From assembly GCA_963922205.1 (NCBI GenBank), contig CAWUHX010000342.1:186001-250000 (forward strand): a DNA stretch of 64,000 nucleotides. The letters are read 5' to 3'. Below, in pieces: positions 13,415 through 25,902 of this stretch. Position numbers and translations under genes: made by a program. The stretch's first letter is position 1; every line of letters starts with the position of its first letter. This stretch comes from Romanomermis culicivorax. Lineage: Eukaryota; Nematoda; Enoplea; Mermithida; Mermithidae. A model generated the notes under the pieces. The model did not search any database. It saw nothing but the letters and a program-made list of their open reading frames with translations, and was not told where the DNA came from.

Positions 13415-16273
13415 CTGAAAATGAACAACTCAACGTATCGGAAAAGATCAACTTAAAAGAAACGTGTTCAGTCTAGACTTGAGAACATTCGTAGATGTCC
13501 ATGTTAAAAGATCAATTTTAGCTTGTTTACTTCAGGAACGAAAGAAAGAATGAGCATTCGGTTGAAATACATTGGTTATAGAGAATTTAAAGGTATCCTG
13601 AAAAAGTTAATCGAATAATGTTCCTATTAAAATTGAAACACAAAGCCATTTTACAGTGATAGCTGAAAAAGCTTGCAGCGCATAACACTATAATATTTAG
13701 GTATCAGTTCCTAGAAGGCCAACTTGTCTACTGTAGTTTCTGTGCAAAAATTTTGTACGTGTTATTGTAACTGTTGAGTCGTTGAATACCTATTTACCCT
13801 ATTAGATTCTAGAAATTTTGCTGCATTTGCGACAAATGTGAATCATTGAAAATATTACGACCTTTTCTTCACAAGATTACAGTAAAAATGCTTCCTAGAA
13901 AATAAAAGCTTGACTCAATAAGGATTATACCTGTATTTTTATTAGAATGAGAAAAATTTACATTTCCACATTAATTTAGCTTTTTATATTTTTAAATTTA
14001 TGTCTACGAAGACAATATTTGAAGTTTTTACTCGAAGTATTTTGAAACTAAATGCTTGTAAATTACCGATCTTCATGGAAGTTTCTATGTTACAAAGATT
14101 AATGAAGGGAATACATTCCTACAATCTTCACTTTTCGGGAACAGTCAAAAATAAAGAAATCAGGAGAATTGCGTCATGTCAACTCAATCGGTTTTATCAT
14201 TTCAGAATACTGACGAAATGTTGTTGCGTTATGCTATACAACAAATTCAAAATTGAACGCAATAGAGACCTTCTGTCTGAAAATATCTTCTGCTGAACTG
14301 AAAGCAACGGTTGAAAAAATTTCAGGACAAAAAAACATTCATGAAACCGTTGAAAATTAACCTACTCAAAAATTTCCCCGTTGAAACAGAATGATTGTGA
14401 TCTAAAATCAACGGAAGAACCGGAATAGCTCTATTTCCAATCCTCTTCTTCATTTTCGTTGTGTTCCTTTATCTCGACCGTCTCTTTAGTTCAACCATTC
14501 CTACAACTCGACCGTACTTTTACCTCGACTCTGACGTATGAAAATCTTTGCACTTTTCTTAAATCACGATATCAGGCTGCCGTAAGAAAATAATCATTTT
14601 TCAGGAACATACAGTCGATAAAAAAGGGGACTGATAAAATAATTGTTTCATGTTCAACATAAGTCGAGGTAAGGGGATGCCGAGGTTCAGGGACGGTCGA
14701 GGTAAAGACCCGCAATCTTTTTTTCAAGCCTAAAAATCAAATATTTGGAGGCTGGACAGAGCAAATATTGCTTCTAGAATGCACGCAATTTGTCGTCTGT
14801 CACAGATAATTAATGACAGAGTTTACGAATGACATATGCGTATGTAATCCGGACAGAATAAAAAATGTGTGACTTATTAAAAAGTCAGATCTTAGAGAGA
14901 ACCACGAACAAAGCAGCCTATAACCAAATACGTTATCATCATTGCTTACGACAAATTACCGGCCTATTAATACACATAGTGGTGGTTTACTTGGTAGCAA
15001 AACAAGCTATGTGTATCGAACAATGGCAGTTTCTTCCAATGCTGTAGAAAATATACGACCCGAAGATCAATAAACCGACGGCACGAACCTAAAACGTGTA
15101 TTTGGCGTGTGGCCAGTGAACCAGTTTTCGTTTCTCTATGCGCCGCCCATTCCCCAACTGACCTTTGGATAAAATGAATATGACAAAGTGCAAGGTAAGA
15201 AGTGGGAAAAAACGACCAAACAACTTACGAAGCAAATTTGTAGTTTATCTTTGTGGCTGTTAAACGAAAAACCGCTTTTTCGTTGCGTTCGGAGCAAAAA
15301 AGACTGCAATTTTTAATGACGTAGAGAAAAGAAACTGAAGAAAAAGCCTTTCAAGCCAGTTGTATGCTCTGTCATAAAATCTGTAGATTTAACCATCTTT
15401 TCTGCGCACCATGCAACAAGTGAGATTCATTCAACCCCTTGAATTCTACCAATTCGCCAAAGCTTACACCTGACCTGACAAATTCATTGCACAAACAGGA
15501 CTAGATAAATAATGCAAAATCTTTCATTTTTACATATAGACTATAAAAGAACTAGCTCTCTAGTAAACACACAGCAAACAGAATTTAACAAAATCTTCGA
15601 ATCAAAACTAAAAAACACGCGCTGTTTAAAATTAATTATGCTAATCATCATCGGGACTAAAATTAAAAACTTATAGATAAAACTTAAAACGTGCACAGAA
15701 GTGTCCCGGAATACAATAAGAGGAAAAGGCAATAGCCCGGGACAACATGTACATATTTAGATGGCACATCATGGGAAAGAAAACTGTGATGGGCTAAATA
15801 TCGAAGTGACAATTCAGAACATATGAAATTTTGGCCAAAGTTTTGCGCAATAAATTGTAAAAATTGAAAGTTGAATTTTTCGAAATTCAAGACTTTTAAA
15901 AGAATGTGGCAAGATTTCGGAGAGCTAGCTATAGCCAGAAAAAATAAGTAAACATTTGTCTAACTTTTAAGTATCAAAAACTTCCCATGTCGGGAAAATA
16001 GAGGAAGAAATGCCGAAACCTCTTTTTGTCTTATGATATTCCAAGCTAATAGGTATATTGAAATCAGAAAGTCCTTTTTTGAAAAACGGAGTTGGTTAGT
16101 GGTTACTCGTCTTTTCTTAGGCCAAAATTGAATTTTTTTCTGACAAAGTTTCAAGATTGAAAGAACTGGTTTGAAATACTAATTTGTTAACTTCACAGCG
16201 TCCATAACAGGATTCTTCGATCCATTCGAAAACAGTAAAAACGAAAACGCAAATGAAAATCAAACTTGAAGTT
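13415..16273. other. Intergenic stretch between candidate exon and TRIC gene
   Basis: No confident gene. It contains a small foldback at 14467-14712 (listed separately) and otherwise AT-rich unique sequence. The minus-strand ORFs at 15541-15890 are hydrophobic but lack splice or start context. Confidence 0.4.
14467..14712. repeat. Small foldback repeat (CTCGACCGTC arms)
   Basis: The left arm (about 14467-14540) repeats CTCGACCGT and TACCTCGACT. The right arm (about 14660-14712) contains the reverse complements AGTCGAGGTA and GACGGTCGAGGTAAAG. The arms are imperfect and separated by about 120 bp. No TSD was identified. Confidence 0.5.
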
Positions 16274-19200
16274 TCAAAGATCTTTCTTCGATTCTTTAAC
16301 TCCAGCAACATTCTGCTGGTCGCTCGGTTGAGAACCCGTTGGGCCAACAGTCGACTGCTTCGCTACTAAGGCTCTGGCGCGGCTGAAAAGTCAAAAACTA
16401 TGCGTGATCCTCATTAAATTCAGCAATTAGAAAGCGACCGCGGATTTTAGTAAAAAAATCTGACTTTTCGGTTTCTTAGGAATTTTCGTAGAGGGAAAAT
16501 CTCTTTCGTAAGATTTTAGGCTAGATGCCGCTTTTTGATATTTCCAATAGGTAATGAGCAAACCTAAAGGCATCGCATATTCCGCCCATAAATAAGGCAC
16601 AAAATAAATTTTCGAATGGCATAAAAATGTCGTGTACGCCCAAAAGTAAGGAACTAAGCTTGAAATAGACCAAGAAGATAACGACGCCGAAATAAACGAC
16701 TTCGTGCGGCAGGTTAATGTAAGTGGATTTTTTCTCCATGACGAACATTATACTGGCAATAACACAAGCTTTCGTGTAACTGAAAAAAGGGAAAAGCTAG
16801 ATTAAATGACTCGATGAAAATCTGTAAAATTTTTTTACAATGTGGGCCGCAAAAGTTCATTGTTCATAGGAACCCAAACTCCACGGACAAGTTGCTCAAA
16901 GGTCCGAATTATTCCACTGCCGGCGCCTTAAATTAAAGATTATGTGTATCAAGCCGAAATTCTGAGATACTGAAATGGAGACTAGATATGAAAATACATT
17001 TGTTTCTATTAATCAGACAAACGTTCGAAATTACGACCCATGTTTTCGAAAAACGATGAGAAATTTCAAAAAAATATAATTTTGAGGGATTTCATAGTCT
17101 ATGCACGTAAGCAAATACCTTTCACTGTTCCAATAATAACCATAACAATGTAAGCATTGGGGTAGATTTTCATAGCGTGAGCAACTCCTGAGTGGACCTT
17201 GTGGGCACGTTGGACTTCTTTCAAAACGGACAGAATTACTTTCAAAGGCAGAAATTTCGCCGCTTTGTAACATACGTCGAAAGGCGAATAGAAAATTAAG
17301 TACCTGAAATAGTAACAAAGCTCTTGGCAATTTTATGATCTGATAAGTACGAAAATGTGCGATTTTAAATAATTATAATCGAAAACGACTGAAATATAAG
17401 TCATACACAATATGCAAAAGCAATTTAAATTTAGTTCGATTTGAAAATATACAATACTTTACCACACTATTGAAGCTAAAATGATGTCGTCGTGCCTCTT
17501 GAATGGATAAATGATCGGTTCACCCATTAAAAAACTGGCCATAAAGCTGCCCGCGAAACACATCATCATGCAAGACATCCAGCACGAAAGCGGATGTTTA
17601 CGCGAAAACAACGTAGCACCTGCAATCGAAAAAATAGTCGAAAAGGGGCGCATCATCAATTTCTTTAAAATTCATAATACTAGCATATTTTAGATGATTG
17701 TAAAGTTAAAAATTCTCGAAGAATATTACAACAGCCTCGTCGAACCAAACGGAGACCCAAGGACTGGTGGGTCAAGCGACTTTCTTGGGGCCTATCTCTG
17801 GAGGCAAAAATCGATTTTTTAACCAAAAAGATCGAAAAATGGTTCAAAAATAGTAATTTTTGTTTAAAAACCGTAAAAAACGTATTCATGGCGCGAAGCG
17901 CCAAGAAAATGTATATTTTTATGTATTTCCGACAAAATGTATGGCTAGCCATATGATTGGCAAATCTTGCGGGGGATCACCCGATGGTTAGTCATATGAC
18001 CGACGATTTCAAGGGGCTTTCCATGCCAATTTCCACTAATGTATGCGTAGAACACTTCGATCACATTTACAATACTGGAGTGCAGAAGCAAACAAAAACT
18101 GGATGCAATGGTCATTCTTGAAAGTGATGAAATTCTGAGTGGGAAGCATTCAGTATGTTATAGCTAAAATTGAGTCGGATTGTTGGAGTCATCCAAAGCA
18201 CAACTAGAAAACATGGTTACGAATTGGTGTTTTGAAAAATACGTGAGTGGAAGACTAAATAGCTAATACCTCATCTACAGAAAAGCAAAACTCCTGTAAA
18301 GCTGGCCATGTATATACCCAATGAACTAATTGCTAATTAGTAGTACAATATGTAGGTACTACTGTTTGTTCTGATACTAAAATCAGCATGCTCAAAAATT
18401 TTGATATCTAAGACGACAAATTTGAAGCTGACCATACATGCACATAAGAGGGGGTAAACCCCCTTACCTGAGACCCTGGACACCACCCTGGTCCAGAAAA
18501 ATCCTCAAACACATCCGCAACTTTTTTCCAAGACAACTTTTTTGATGATTTTTGTGCATATCTTGTATGAAAAACAAGCCTGCAAAACTTTTTTTTGTTT
18601 TGTTTGCTGGCCCACAAGCAGGGTTTTTTTTGGTTTTTTCTCGACAGGCCATTTGGCTCCCAAGGTCAAAATTTAACAGGCCAATAGGAATTTTAGCAAG
18701 CCAAAACTAAAAAGTTTGTAAATAAATGTGTAGTAAAAGAACAGTTTTTTTCAACAAATTTAGTCAAGAACACTCTTCAAAATTACAGTAGAGGCCCACA
18801 TAACATCAATTATTTTGAATACATTCTTAATCACACAGAAAATAATAAGGCTCACAAATTAGGCCAGCCATTATTCAAATCAATCATCAGGGTTTTTTCG
18901 CAAAAGCCAGGCTAGGGCCGATTCGTATGCACTTGGAATTTCAAGTTCCAAGTTCCCAAGGACTTGGAATTCCAAGTCTTCAAGTTTCGGTTCGTATGCT
19001 CGATTAAAAATTCCTAGTCATTTTCTTTTTCCGACTTGGAAAATGACTAAAAATTTCCCAAGTCTCCAAGTTTTTTTCCATGTTTCCAAGTATCGGTTCG
19101 TATGCTCTTCCCAAGGACTTGGAATTTCCTAGTCCAATTCCCAAGCCCAATTTTGCATAAGGCTATTTTTAGTGCACCAAATATTGAAATTTATAAGGTG

Positions 19201-21581
19201 TGTAGGTAACAGGTTACTTCATTTTCTGTTTATTCGGTCTTTGAATGAGTCGTTGTTATTAATTGTATCAAAATCAATTGACCTTGTTTTTGGCAAAATG
19301 TCTTGTCAAAAATTTGCCAATATAAATGACAAAATTCGCAAAAAAATTGTGTTTTTGAATGCGATAGAGGAGCGAAGAGACATTTTGTTTGGAGATTTTT
19401 CTGGGAAACTATTTTGTAAAGAAGTTCCAAGCAATGTTAAATGTTTATCATGAGCATCACCAACGACATAATAAAACGAACTCGACATCAAACATTGCAG
19501 TCCAATCAAGATTCTTTGATCGAAAGACAAATCAACATTTCATTTACCACATAGGTCGAAATAGTAAAGGAGTAAGAACTGGACTTAATCAATACCATTC
19601 CTTTAATGGTTGGGGGGGGGTCAAGTAAAAATTAATTCGAGATGAATATTGCCTTGTTTGTTGCTGAAGCGCTTCATCAAACATGTAATCCATGATAATA
19701 AAACAAAGACATAAACTGTCAAAGATGCAACTGACACACTTGGAAACAAATTTCCAACTGAAATTTGACTGGGACAAAATTTCAATATTTTCCAAGTAAA
19801 TTTTCCAGGTCTTGGAATCCCAGTCGAAAATTTTCAGAGCATACGAACCGACACTTGGAAATATCCAGTTTTACTGGGTAGAATTGCTTGGAAATTCCAA
19901 GTCTTGGAACTTGAAAATTTTTTGAGCATACGAACTGAAACCTGGAAAATTGCCGATTTTCCAAGACTTGGGACTTGGAAGACTTGGAAAGTAGAAAATC
20001 ATACGAACCGAAATTTGGAAAAATCACTAATTTTCCAAGAACTTGGAACTTGGAATTCCAAGTACATACGAATCGGCCCCTGATCTGTAACTTGGGGAAA
20101 AATTTGGTTGCACATATAAATTTTGAGTTGCGCAATTTAAAACTGATATATTCGATAGAATGATCAGAAAATGATTAAAAGTTACATCCCTTGTATTTCA
20201 TTCAGTTCACATTAGTTTCAGACTTTTAAAACTGAATTTCCAAAGTTGTGAAGAAAAAATCAAAAGGCTGACTAGAGTAACTTGTTTGGAACTTTTGTGA
20301 TTTCGAGGCTTCTAAAAATGTCGGAAAATTCATTTTTTCAGCACATTCTTCTGAATTTACCGATGATTGATCATGATCTTTTCACCATTGGATTGGCAAA
20401 AGATGATAAACATTTTTGCTTCATTTTCAATCTGGTATATCTGAAGCCAGTACCAATCATGATTATTTATCAAAAAGTTTTCAAATAATTTGAAGCTTAA
20501 AAAAGTGCGATAGGTATTTTACTTCGACATAAATATTGATAATTATTTCCGCCTCTTAGCACCATAAGAAAATTTTAGATTTTGATATTTTATAGCATTG
20601 GAAAATGAATATTTTAAATATCTTTTCCCTGCATGAAATGTATCCAATTTTACAGTGAATTCAATGTGTTTTCAGTCTGGCGAACTAAAATTCAAAAATT
20701 AGGCAAGCAACAAAGAATCTGGATGGCTTCTTCAGACAGCAAGAACTGTAATTTTCCCATGCTAATGATGTTTCAATCATTTTTCAAATGCAAAAAGTTA
20801 TGTTCATAATAGCCGAAAATTCTAAAGCTCTGCAAACTGATTTTGTAAAAACAATCTAGAAAAACCTTGATTTTTGTCAAATACGCGAAACAACAATACA
20901 AGATCAAACACTTACCCATAACTTGCTGGTTTTTAAAAGCTATAAGCATAAACTAGGTCGACATTTTCTAACCGCACAACAGAATGATACCAAGAATCAT
21001 AAAAAATTTGCGCGCCGCAAAATTTTTGTTATTTTTCATTTCAAAATGCATAAAAATCCATCTCCGCACAGGAACCTACTAATCAAAAGAGTCACTAGGC
21101 TATAATTTTTACAAGCCTATTTGGCTTGTGCCGCTAAATTTTTAGGAGCCAATCGGAATGTTTAGGAGTCATGGCTCCTAATTGGCCCAAAATAAACCCT
21201 GCCCACAAGAACCCTCCCCTCTGGAAAATTCTTGCCGTGCATGTCTGAAGCTGACTATCCAACTTTTAAATTAGATATAGATTTTGTTTTTACTAGGACT
21301 CTTATTTTACGAAAGATTTGTGTTCGGATTGCTGAGTTTTACGACAAATTCACTTTTACGGTGTGCATAACTGTACTAAACACTATTTGTGTAGTAAAAT
21401 CCGTCGTGGCAAAACGGCAGGGTTGATATCCATACTTTTTCTAATACCTACCAGTAGCTAAATCATCCCGAACCGCTATGACCATTAGAGCGTAATGAGC
21501 GACATCGAAATAAGGATACATCCTAAGTCGAGTAATTTTCGACGCTAAATCCAAGAATAACTCTTGATCAATTTCGACCAT
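16274..21581 (-). CDS. TMEM38: TRIC-type trimeric intracellular cation channel (TMEM38 family), 6 exons
   Basis: TRIC channels are K+-permeable homotrimers of the ER/SR membrane that supply counter-ions during Ca2+ release. Exons in transcription order: 21581-21452, 17619-17463, 17303-17119, 16926-16839, 16779-16564, 16382-16274, totalling 885 nt (294 residues plus TGA), the usual family length. Recognisable family segments are the N-terminal RMYPYFDVAHY, RKHPLSCWMSCMM, the HDDIILASIVW helix, LKEVQRAHKVHSGV, a lumen/membrane KGAGSGIIRTFEQLVRGVW, and hydrophobic helices in exon 5 (VVYFGVVIFLVYFKLSSLLL). The C-terminus is short, Ser/Lys/Gln-rich and cytosolic. Donors are GT and acceptors AG; the exon 5 donor is a weak GTTTGC. 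Intron 1 is 3.8 kb and full of transposons. The sole family assignment (A versus B) cannot be made by eye. Confidence 0.92.
17690..18035 (-). mobile_element. CATAC-family (type A) MITE fragment, reverse orientation
   Basis: It lies in TRIC intron 1. It is the reverse complement of the type A landmark series: AAAAATCGATTTTTTAACC, AATAGTAATTTTTGTTTA, a GGCGCGAAGCGCC hairpin at about 17893, then GGCTAGCCATATG, ATGGTTAGTCATATG and GTCGAC-like motifs. The terminal CATAC repeats are not clear. Confidence 0.6.
18619..21201. mobile_element. hAT-like non-autonomous element with perfect 8-bp TSD
   Basis: The octamer CCCACAAG occurs exactly at 18611-18618 and 21202-21209. The element begins CAGGGTTTTTTTTGG and ends CCAAAATAAACCCTG, giving inverted termini with the CAGGG start typical of hAT elements. 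Subterminal GGCC/CAAGCC/GGAGCC motifs in both arms resemble the copy at 2215-2994. No transposase ORF is visible. The interior contains a foldback element and type C repeat-like sequence around 20230-20720. It lies inside TRIC intron 1. Confidence 0.85.
18914..20080. mobile_element. Foldback element rich in CTTGGAATTCCAAG palindromes
   Basis: The left terminus AGGGCCGATTCGTATGCACT is mirrored at the right by AGTACATACGAATCGGCCCC. Both arms are long (about 240-290 bp) and consist of repeated CTTGGAA/TTCCAAG units with TTCGGTTCGTATGCTC spacers, so the whole element can fold on itself. It is nested in the hAT-like element 18619-21201. Several short ORFs on both strands are by-products of the palindromes. 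No clear TSD. Confidence 0.75.
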
Positions 21582-22360
21582 TTTTCCGTTTGATCAGGAA
21601 CGGCACCGCTTATTTTAACAAAACAAAACAACAAAAAATATCGTATCTAATTCCACGAGATTCGTATGTATCTAATTGAGGAAAATATCGAGGTCTTAGA
21701 ACTGGTTCGATTCACAAGAACGAATATCGGTATAGATAGAACGTGAAAGTTTCAACCTGAAAAATGAGAATGATTCACACGACTCACAGTCAGATCAATC
21801 TTTGACTACAATCGATCCTCACGTAAGTCTGCAAAACATGGTTTCTGGCACAAAAAAACTTGAGCGTTTGTGCCAAATAAAATTTTGAGATTTTGACCTA
21901 TTAAAGTTCATCAAAACGCATCTTTTTGGTTTTGGATTCCACAAAAATTTTTCCACAATGAGAACCATACCCAACAATGTTAATTTAAAAAACTACATTT
22001 GGGAGGAAAAGTGTCTGCTACACCATTTTTCCCCTAGAAGATTTTTTTTTCACATGAGAACCGGACCCAAAATTTTTTTCCTCATTTTCCAAAAATTTTC
22101 CACATTTATAAAAACGTTTATAATGTGGCTATTTTTATGCATTTTAGGAGCATACCCAAGCATTTTATTGAATTTGGCGCCAGAAACCTGCAAAAATGAG
22201 AAAAAATTGAGAAAATTCTGGTTATGTTAGTCAAAATGAGCTGATGAAGAATATACTGATATTCAACAGGAGCAGAGAAAGCATGTTAACGCTAGAGTTC
22301 TAATGTATTTATCCGCTACTAACATTTCTGTGGTTCCGATTAGAATTATTCAATTTTATT
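21582..22360. other. TRIC 5' flank and type C repeat fragment
   Basis: The first part should hold the TRIC promoter and 5' UTR, with no recognisable element. From about 21870 to 22200 the sequence matches the third unit of the type C repeat (AAAATTTTGAGATTTTGACC, then CAAAACGCATCTTTTTGG, then CACAATGAGAACCATACCCA), with its hairpin missing. Confidence 0.5.
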
Positions 22361-23440
22361 AAGTTGTTGCTCCGGCGTGGAGTGGCGGAAAATTTTTAGG
22401 ATTTTCATCTTTTAAAACGTTGGATAATGAACCTTCACAAAGTTGGGAAATAAATTAAAATCAGATTGATGAAGTGTCATTTGTTCTTCATTCCGGCGCG
22501 AAACGCCGGAAAAATTTTCGGGTTTTTATATTCTAAAACGCTGGAAAATAAATCTCTCCAACAGACATTCGTGAACAGAAACTCTAAAATCACAGTCTAT
22601 AATGATGTCTTCAATTTCCATGTTCAATAAACAAAGAAGCTCACGTTGCAAACGTTTGAAAAATTCCAAGCATCGATAGAAAAAATTGAGAGAATGGATC
22701 AAAAATTTCGGCGACTACTGACTGTTAACGATTAGAAATGAGACGAGCTAACTTGATCATACACGTAATTGGGGGGGGGGGGGAAGTGCTATGGGGAACC
22801 CCACCCCAGAAATCGTCGACCATATAGCTAGCCATTGGGCGACCCCCCCAGGATTTTCCAATCCTATGGCTAGCCATATGGTAGCCCTAGGGACCCCCAT
22901 AATTTTAGTCGGAAAAATACTGAAAAATGTTATTTTTTCCATGAAAAATGTCAATTTTTGAACAAAAAATGGTCAAAAACGTCAATTTTCACGGCGCTTC
23001 GCGCCATAAGTACATATTTTATCATTTTTTAGACAAAAATTACTACTTTTTAAACCGTTTTTCGGACATTTTTCATGGAAAAAATCGAATTTTTTTCCTT
23101 CAGAGACCCCTCCCCCCCCGGCCCCAAAAAGTGCTCCAACCCCCCCCCCCCCAGACCTCAGAGCTCCGTTACATGTATGAACTTGATTGATAGAAACTGT
23201 TGAGCATTAATTAGTAAGTCGAAGTAGATATCTTAACGGCCACGCCTGATAGAAAATAGCGATTATTATACTCATGATCGGCGCGATGCGCCGGAAAATT
23301 TTGACCTTTTGAATTTTAAGTCCACTGAAACGCATCTATTCGGTTTTGAATTCCCCAGAATTTTTTATATAATAAAAGCCATACCCAAAATCTTTTTCAT
23401 TCCAAAATTTTTTTTTCAAAAGATAAGACCACCGTTTGAG
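22361..23440 (+). repeat. Type C hairpin repeat, copy interrupted by a type A MITE
   Basis: Order: degenerate hairpin at about 22372, hairpin at 22496, a long unique-like segment with CCAAGCATCGATAGAAAAAA, a MITE insertion at 22758-23179, then TTGATTGATAGAAACTG, hairpin at about 23278 and the GACC...CAAAACGCATC segment. The same order without the MITE is seen at 26522-27160, which therefore shows the pre-insertion state. Confidence 0.7.
22758..23179 (+). mobile_element. CATAC-family (type A) MITE, complete, with perfect 8-bp TSD
   Basis: It begins CATACACGTAATTG and ends TTACATGTATG. The octamer AACTTGAT is duplicated at 22750-22757 and 23180-23187. The paralogous repeat near 26893 carries a single AACTTGAT at the same point, an empty site. 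Internal landmarks are two CATATGGC/GCTAGCCAT motifs, a poly-A-rich AAAATGTCAATTTTT segment, and a GGCGCTTCGCGCC hairpin at about 22994. Runs of G and C are found near both ends. Confidence 0.85.
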
Positions 23441-24151
23441 GAAAAAACCTTGCTCTGCTACGGGCTTTTTAATTTTTGCACAGGATTGATTGCAATGTGC
23501 AACTTCGGGGAAAAATTCGGTTGCACAGAGAAATTTTTGGTTGCTGACACTAAAATTGATAAATTCGTCTGATTTTATCAGAAAAACGATGAAAATCTAG
23601 TTTTTTTGTGTTGGATTTATTTTTAGACTTTTAAAACTGAATAGCCTGGGTTCTAGAGAAAAAATAAAAAGTCTGGGAACTGTAACTTGTTCGGTGCAAA
23701 GCGCCGGGAAAATTTAGATTTTGAAACTTCTAAAACATTGAAAAATTCATTTTTTCATGTCATTCTTCTGCAACTGTCGAAAATCAATCTTATTTTTTTC
23801 ACCATTTGGCAAAGAGGTCAAAAATTTATCTCCCATTTTATCAATCATGATTATAAATGTAAGGAAATTGTTCTCAAATGATATAAAGCATTAAAAAGCG
23901 TGACATTTTGTCTCGGATTCTAATATCAGTAATTCCGGCGCACAGAGGCTGGAGAAAAAATTTTTATTTTGACATTCTAAAATACTGGAGGTTGAATCCT
24001 TCTACATAACTTTTATTCTGTGATGAAAGATTTTATTTTTCTCTGAATTCAATGAGTTTTCAGTCGGGTGGGAAAAATTGAAATTCGAACATTAGCCAAG
24101 CAACCAAGAATTTGGAATCTTCATTCTTCAACTGGCAGGAGCTCCGGTCGA
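23441..24151. repeat. Further diverged type C repeat units
   Basis: A hairpin-like CGGTGCAAAGCGCCGGGAAA at about 23691 is followed by AACTTCTAAAACATTGAAAA. A degenerate unit at about 23935 has only half of the hairpin. No gene is seen. Confidence 0.5.
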
Positions 24152-24577
24152 GATACATGTAATTGAGAAGGGAAGTGCTATACGAACCCCCCCAGAAATC
24201 GTCGACCATATGGCTAGCCATTGGGCGACCGCCCCCAGGATTTTCCAATTCTATGGCTAGCAATATGGTAGCTTTAGGGACCCCCATACTTTTGGTCGGA
24301 AAAATACTGAAAAATGTCAATTTTTTGATGGAAAATGTCAATTTTTGAACAAAAATGGTCAAAAACGTCAATTTTTCCGGCGCTTCGCGCCATATATACA
24401 TTTTTTATCATTTTTTAGACAAAAATTACTATTTCTTGAACCGTTTTTCGAACTTTTTTCGTAAGAAATCGATTTTTCTCCTTGAGAGACCTCTCCCCCA
24501 AAATTTTGGGAATTACTGACCCCCGGCCCAAAAAAAGTGGCCCGACCCCCAGACTTCGGGGCTTCGTTACATGTATG
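24152..24577 (+). mobile_element. CATAC-family (type A) MITE
   Basis: Termini ATACATGTAATTG and TTACATGTATG match 22758-23179, and the interior is collinear with it, including the GTCGACCATATGGCTAGCCA segment and a GGCGCTTCGCGCC hairpin at about 24379. I do not find an exact TSD. Confidence 0.75.
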
Positions 24578-24992
24578 ATACAAACCGCTGTTTTTTTTGC
24601 GCAGAATGTGCTTTATTTATGAATTTTTGAGTTTTTCTGAACTCATTTATGCTTCTGAAGTCAATAATTTATCAAGAATGGAGAAAAAACAAAACTTTTC
24701 GACTTTTGCTTCAGATTATGATAAGAATTTATAAGAATTCATAGTAACATAAACAAAAAACCAAAGCGCGGAAAACCTAAATGGCATAAAAATTCGACGG
24801 CTGACATATCTGTGCTTAGCCAAAATGGACAATCATAGTACTGCATATGAATCATTCATGCTTCCGGGATCAAGCGCCGGAAAAAATTTCGGATTTCAAT
24901 AGTCTGGAATGTTGAAAAATGAATTTTTTAGGATTGATTTCATGATTTAAAATTTGATTTTTCTGGTGTAATGATATTCATGCTTTAACAAT
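24578..24992. other. No gene; diverged repeat debris
   Basis: AT-rich with a half-preserved type C unit (CAAGCGCCGGAAAAAATTTC) at about 24868. No supported coding region. Confidence 0.4.
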
Positions 24993-25232
24993 CATACCTG
25001 TAAGACCTCCGACCAGTTGGGGGGGGGAGTAAATCCGAAATTTTTTTTTGGGGGGGGGGGGGTGGAAAAAAGTCGAAATTTTTCCCAAAAACAGCCAAAA
25101 AACATACACTTTTTCGCAAATTTTTTTAATTTTTTCCAAAATGGAGGGGGGGGGGGTTGGGTGATGTTGGGTACATGGTTGGCCAAGTTGGGGGGGGGGG
25201 GGTCCGCCCCAACCCCCCCAAGTACAGGTATG
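24993..25232. mobile_element. CATAC-family (type B) MITE with perfect 8-bp TSD
   Basis: It starts CATACCTGTAAGACCTCCG and ends TACAGGTATG. The octamer TTAACAAT is duplicated exactly at 24985-24992 and 25233-25240. The interior has runs of 9-14 G, and the copy at 9006-9309 is its relative. Confidence 0.85.
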
Positions 25233-25779
25233 TTAACAATGTGCGGATGTTTTCAACCTGCTAACGAACCAAAAATTTTGATTATACAATCAACAATATC
25301 TGTCACTGCCTCAGACTGATTGTGTTTCAATTATTTCCCGAATGCCAAAAAAATATGTCCACAAAGTTCAAAAATTTTTGAAGACTGCAGAAAAATTTTG
25401 TGAAAAAATCGAAAAGGTAAAGTGATTAAACCACGAGATGAGACATTACGTGGCAGCTAACTAGTAAGTAAAGTAGACATACTGACAGTACGGGTACGGT
25501 CGCTCTTGAGCTTAACAAGCAATGATCAAAATTATCAAAAATGTTGGGGTTTTGACTTGACCTTCCAAAATGCTTCAGAATGCAGCTTCTCGATTTTAGA
25601 ATCTCAAATACAAACCGGCCAAAAATCGGCCAAGAGCATCAAAAACCGGCCAGCCAATTTGGTTACACTAGTATAGGACCACTATGAGCTAGAAAGAATT
25701 GCGCAGCGAGGTCTGACATAAGTTTGATTGGTCGAAAAAATTTATTGATTTTTTAGTTGTTCTGGCAAATTTTCTGGCT
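25233..25779. other. No gene; AT-rich spacer
   Basis: Nothing is supported here. A segment near 25610-25665 repeats CCGGCCA(A)-type motifs on a small scale. Confidence 0.4.
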
Positions 25780-25858
25780 TGCTTCAGCTTAGGCTTAGGT
25801 CTAAGCTTAAGCTTAGGCTTAGGTTTAGGTTTAGGCTTGGGCTTAGGCTTGGACCCAC
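25780..25858 (+). repeat. Telomere-like TTAGGC/TTAGGT tract
   Basis: About 75 bp of degenerate hexamers (GCTTAGGCTTAGGT..., GGCTTAGGTTTAGGTTTAGG). TTAGGC is the nematode-type and TTAGG the arthropod-type telomere motif; here both TTAGGC and TTAGGT occur. The opposite strand reads as a Lys-Pro repeat in an ORF that I regard as spurious. Confidence 0.7.
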
Positions 25859-25902
25859 CGTTAAGAAGGCGTAGACTACATTTTCGAGGAATCAAATTGA
25901 AG

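Noticed and set aside
25689-25895. Lys-Pro repeat ORF on the minus strand
   Set aside because: It is a translation of the telomere-like hexamer tract, readable in several frames.
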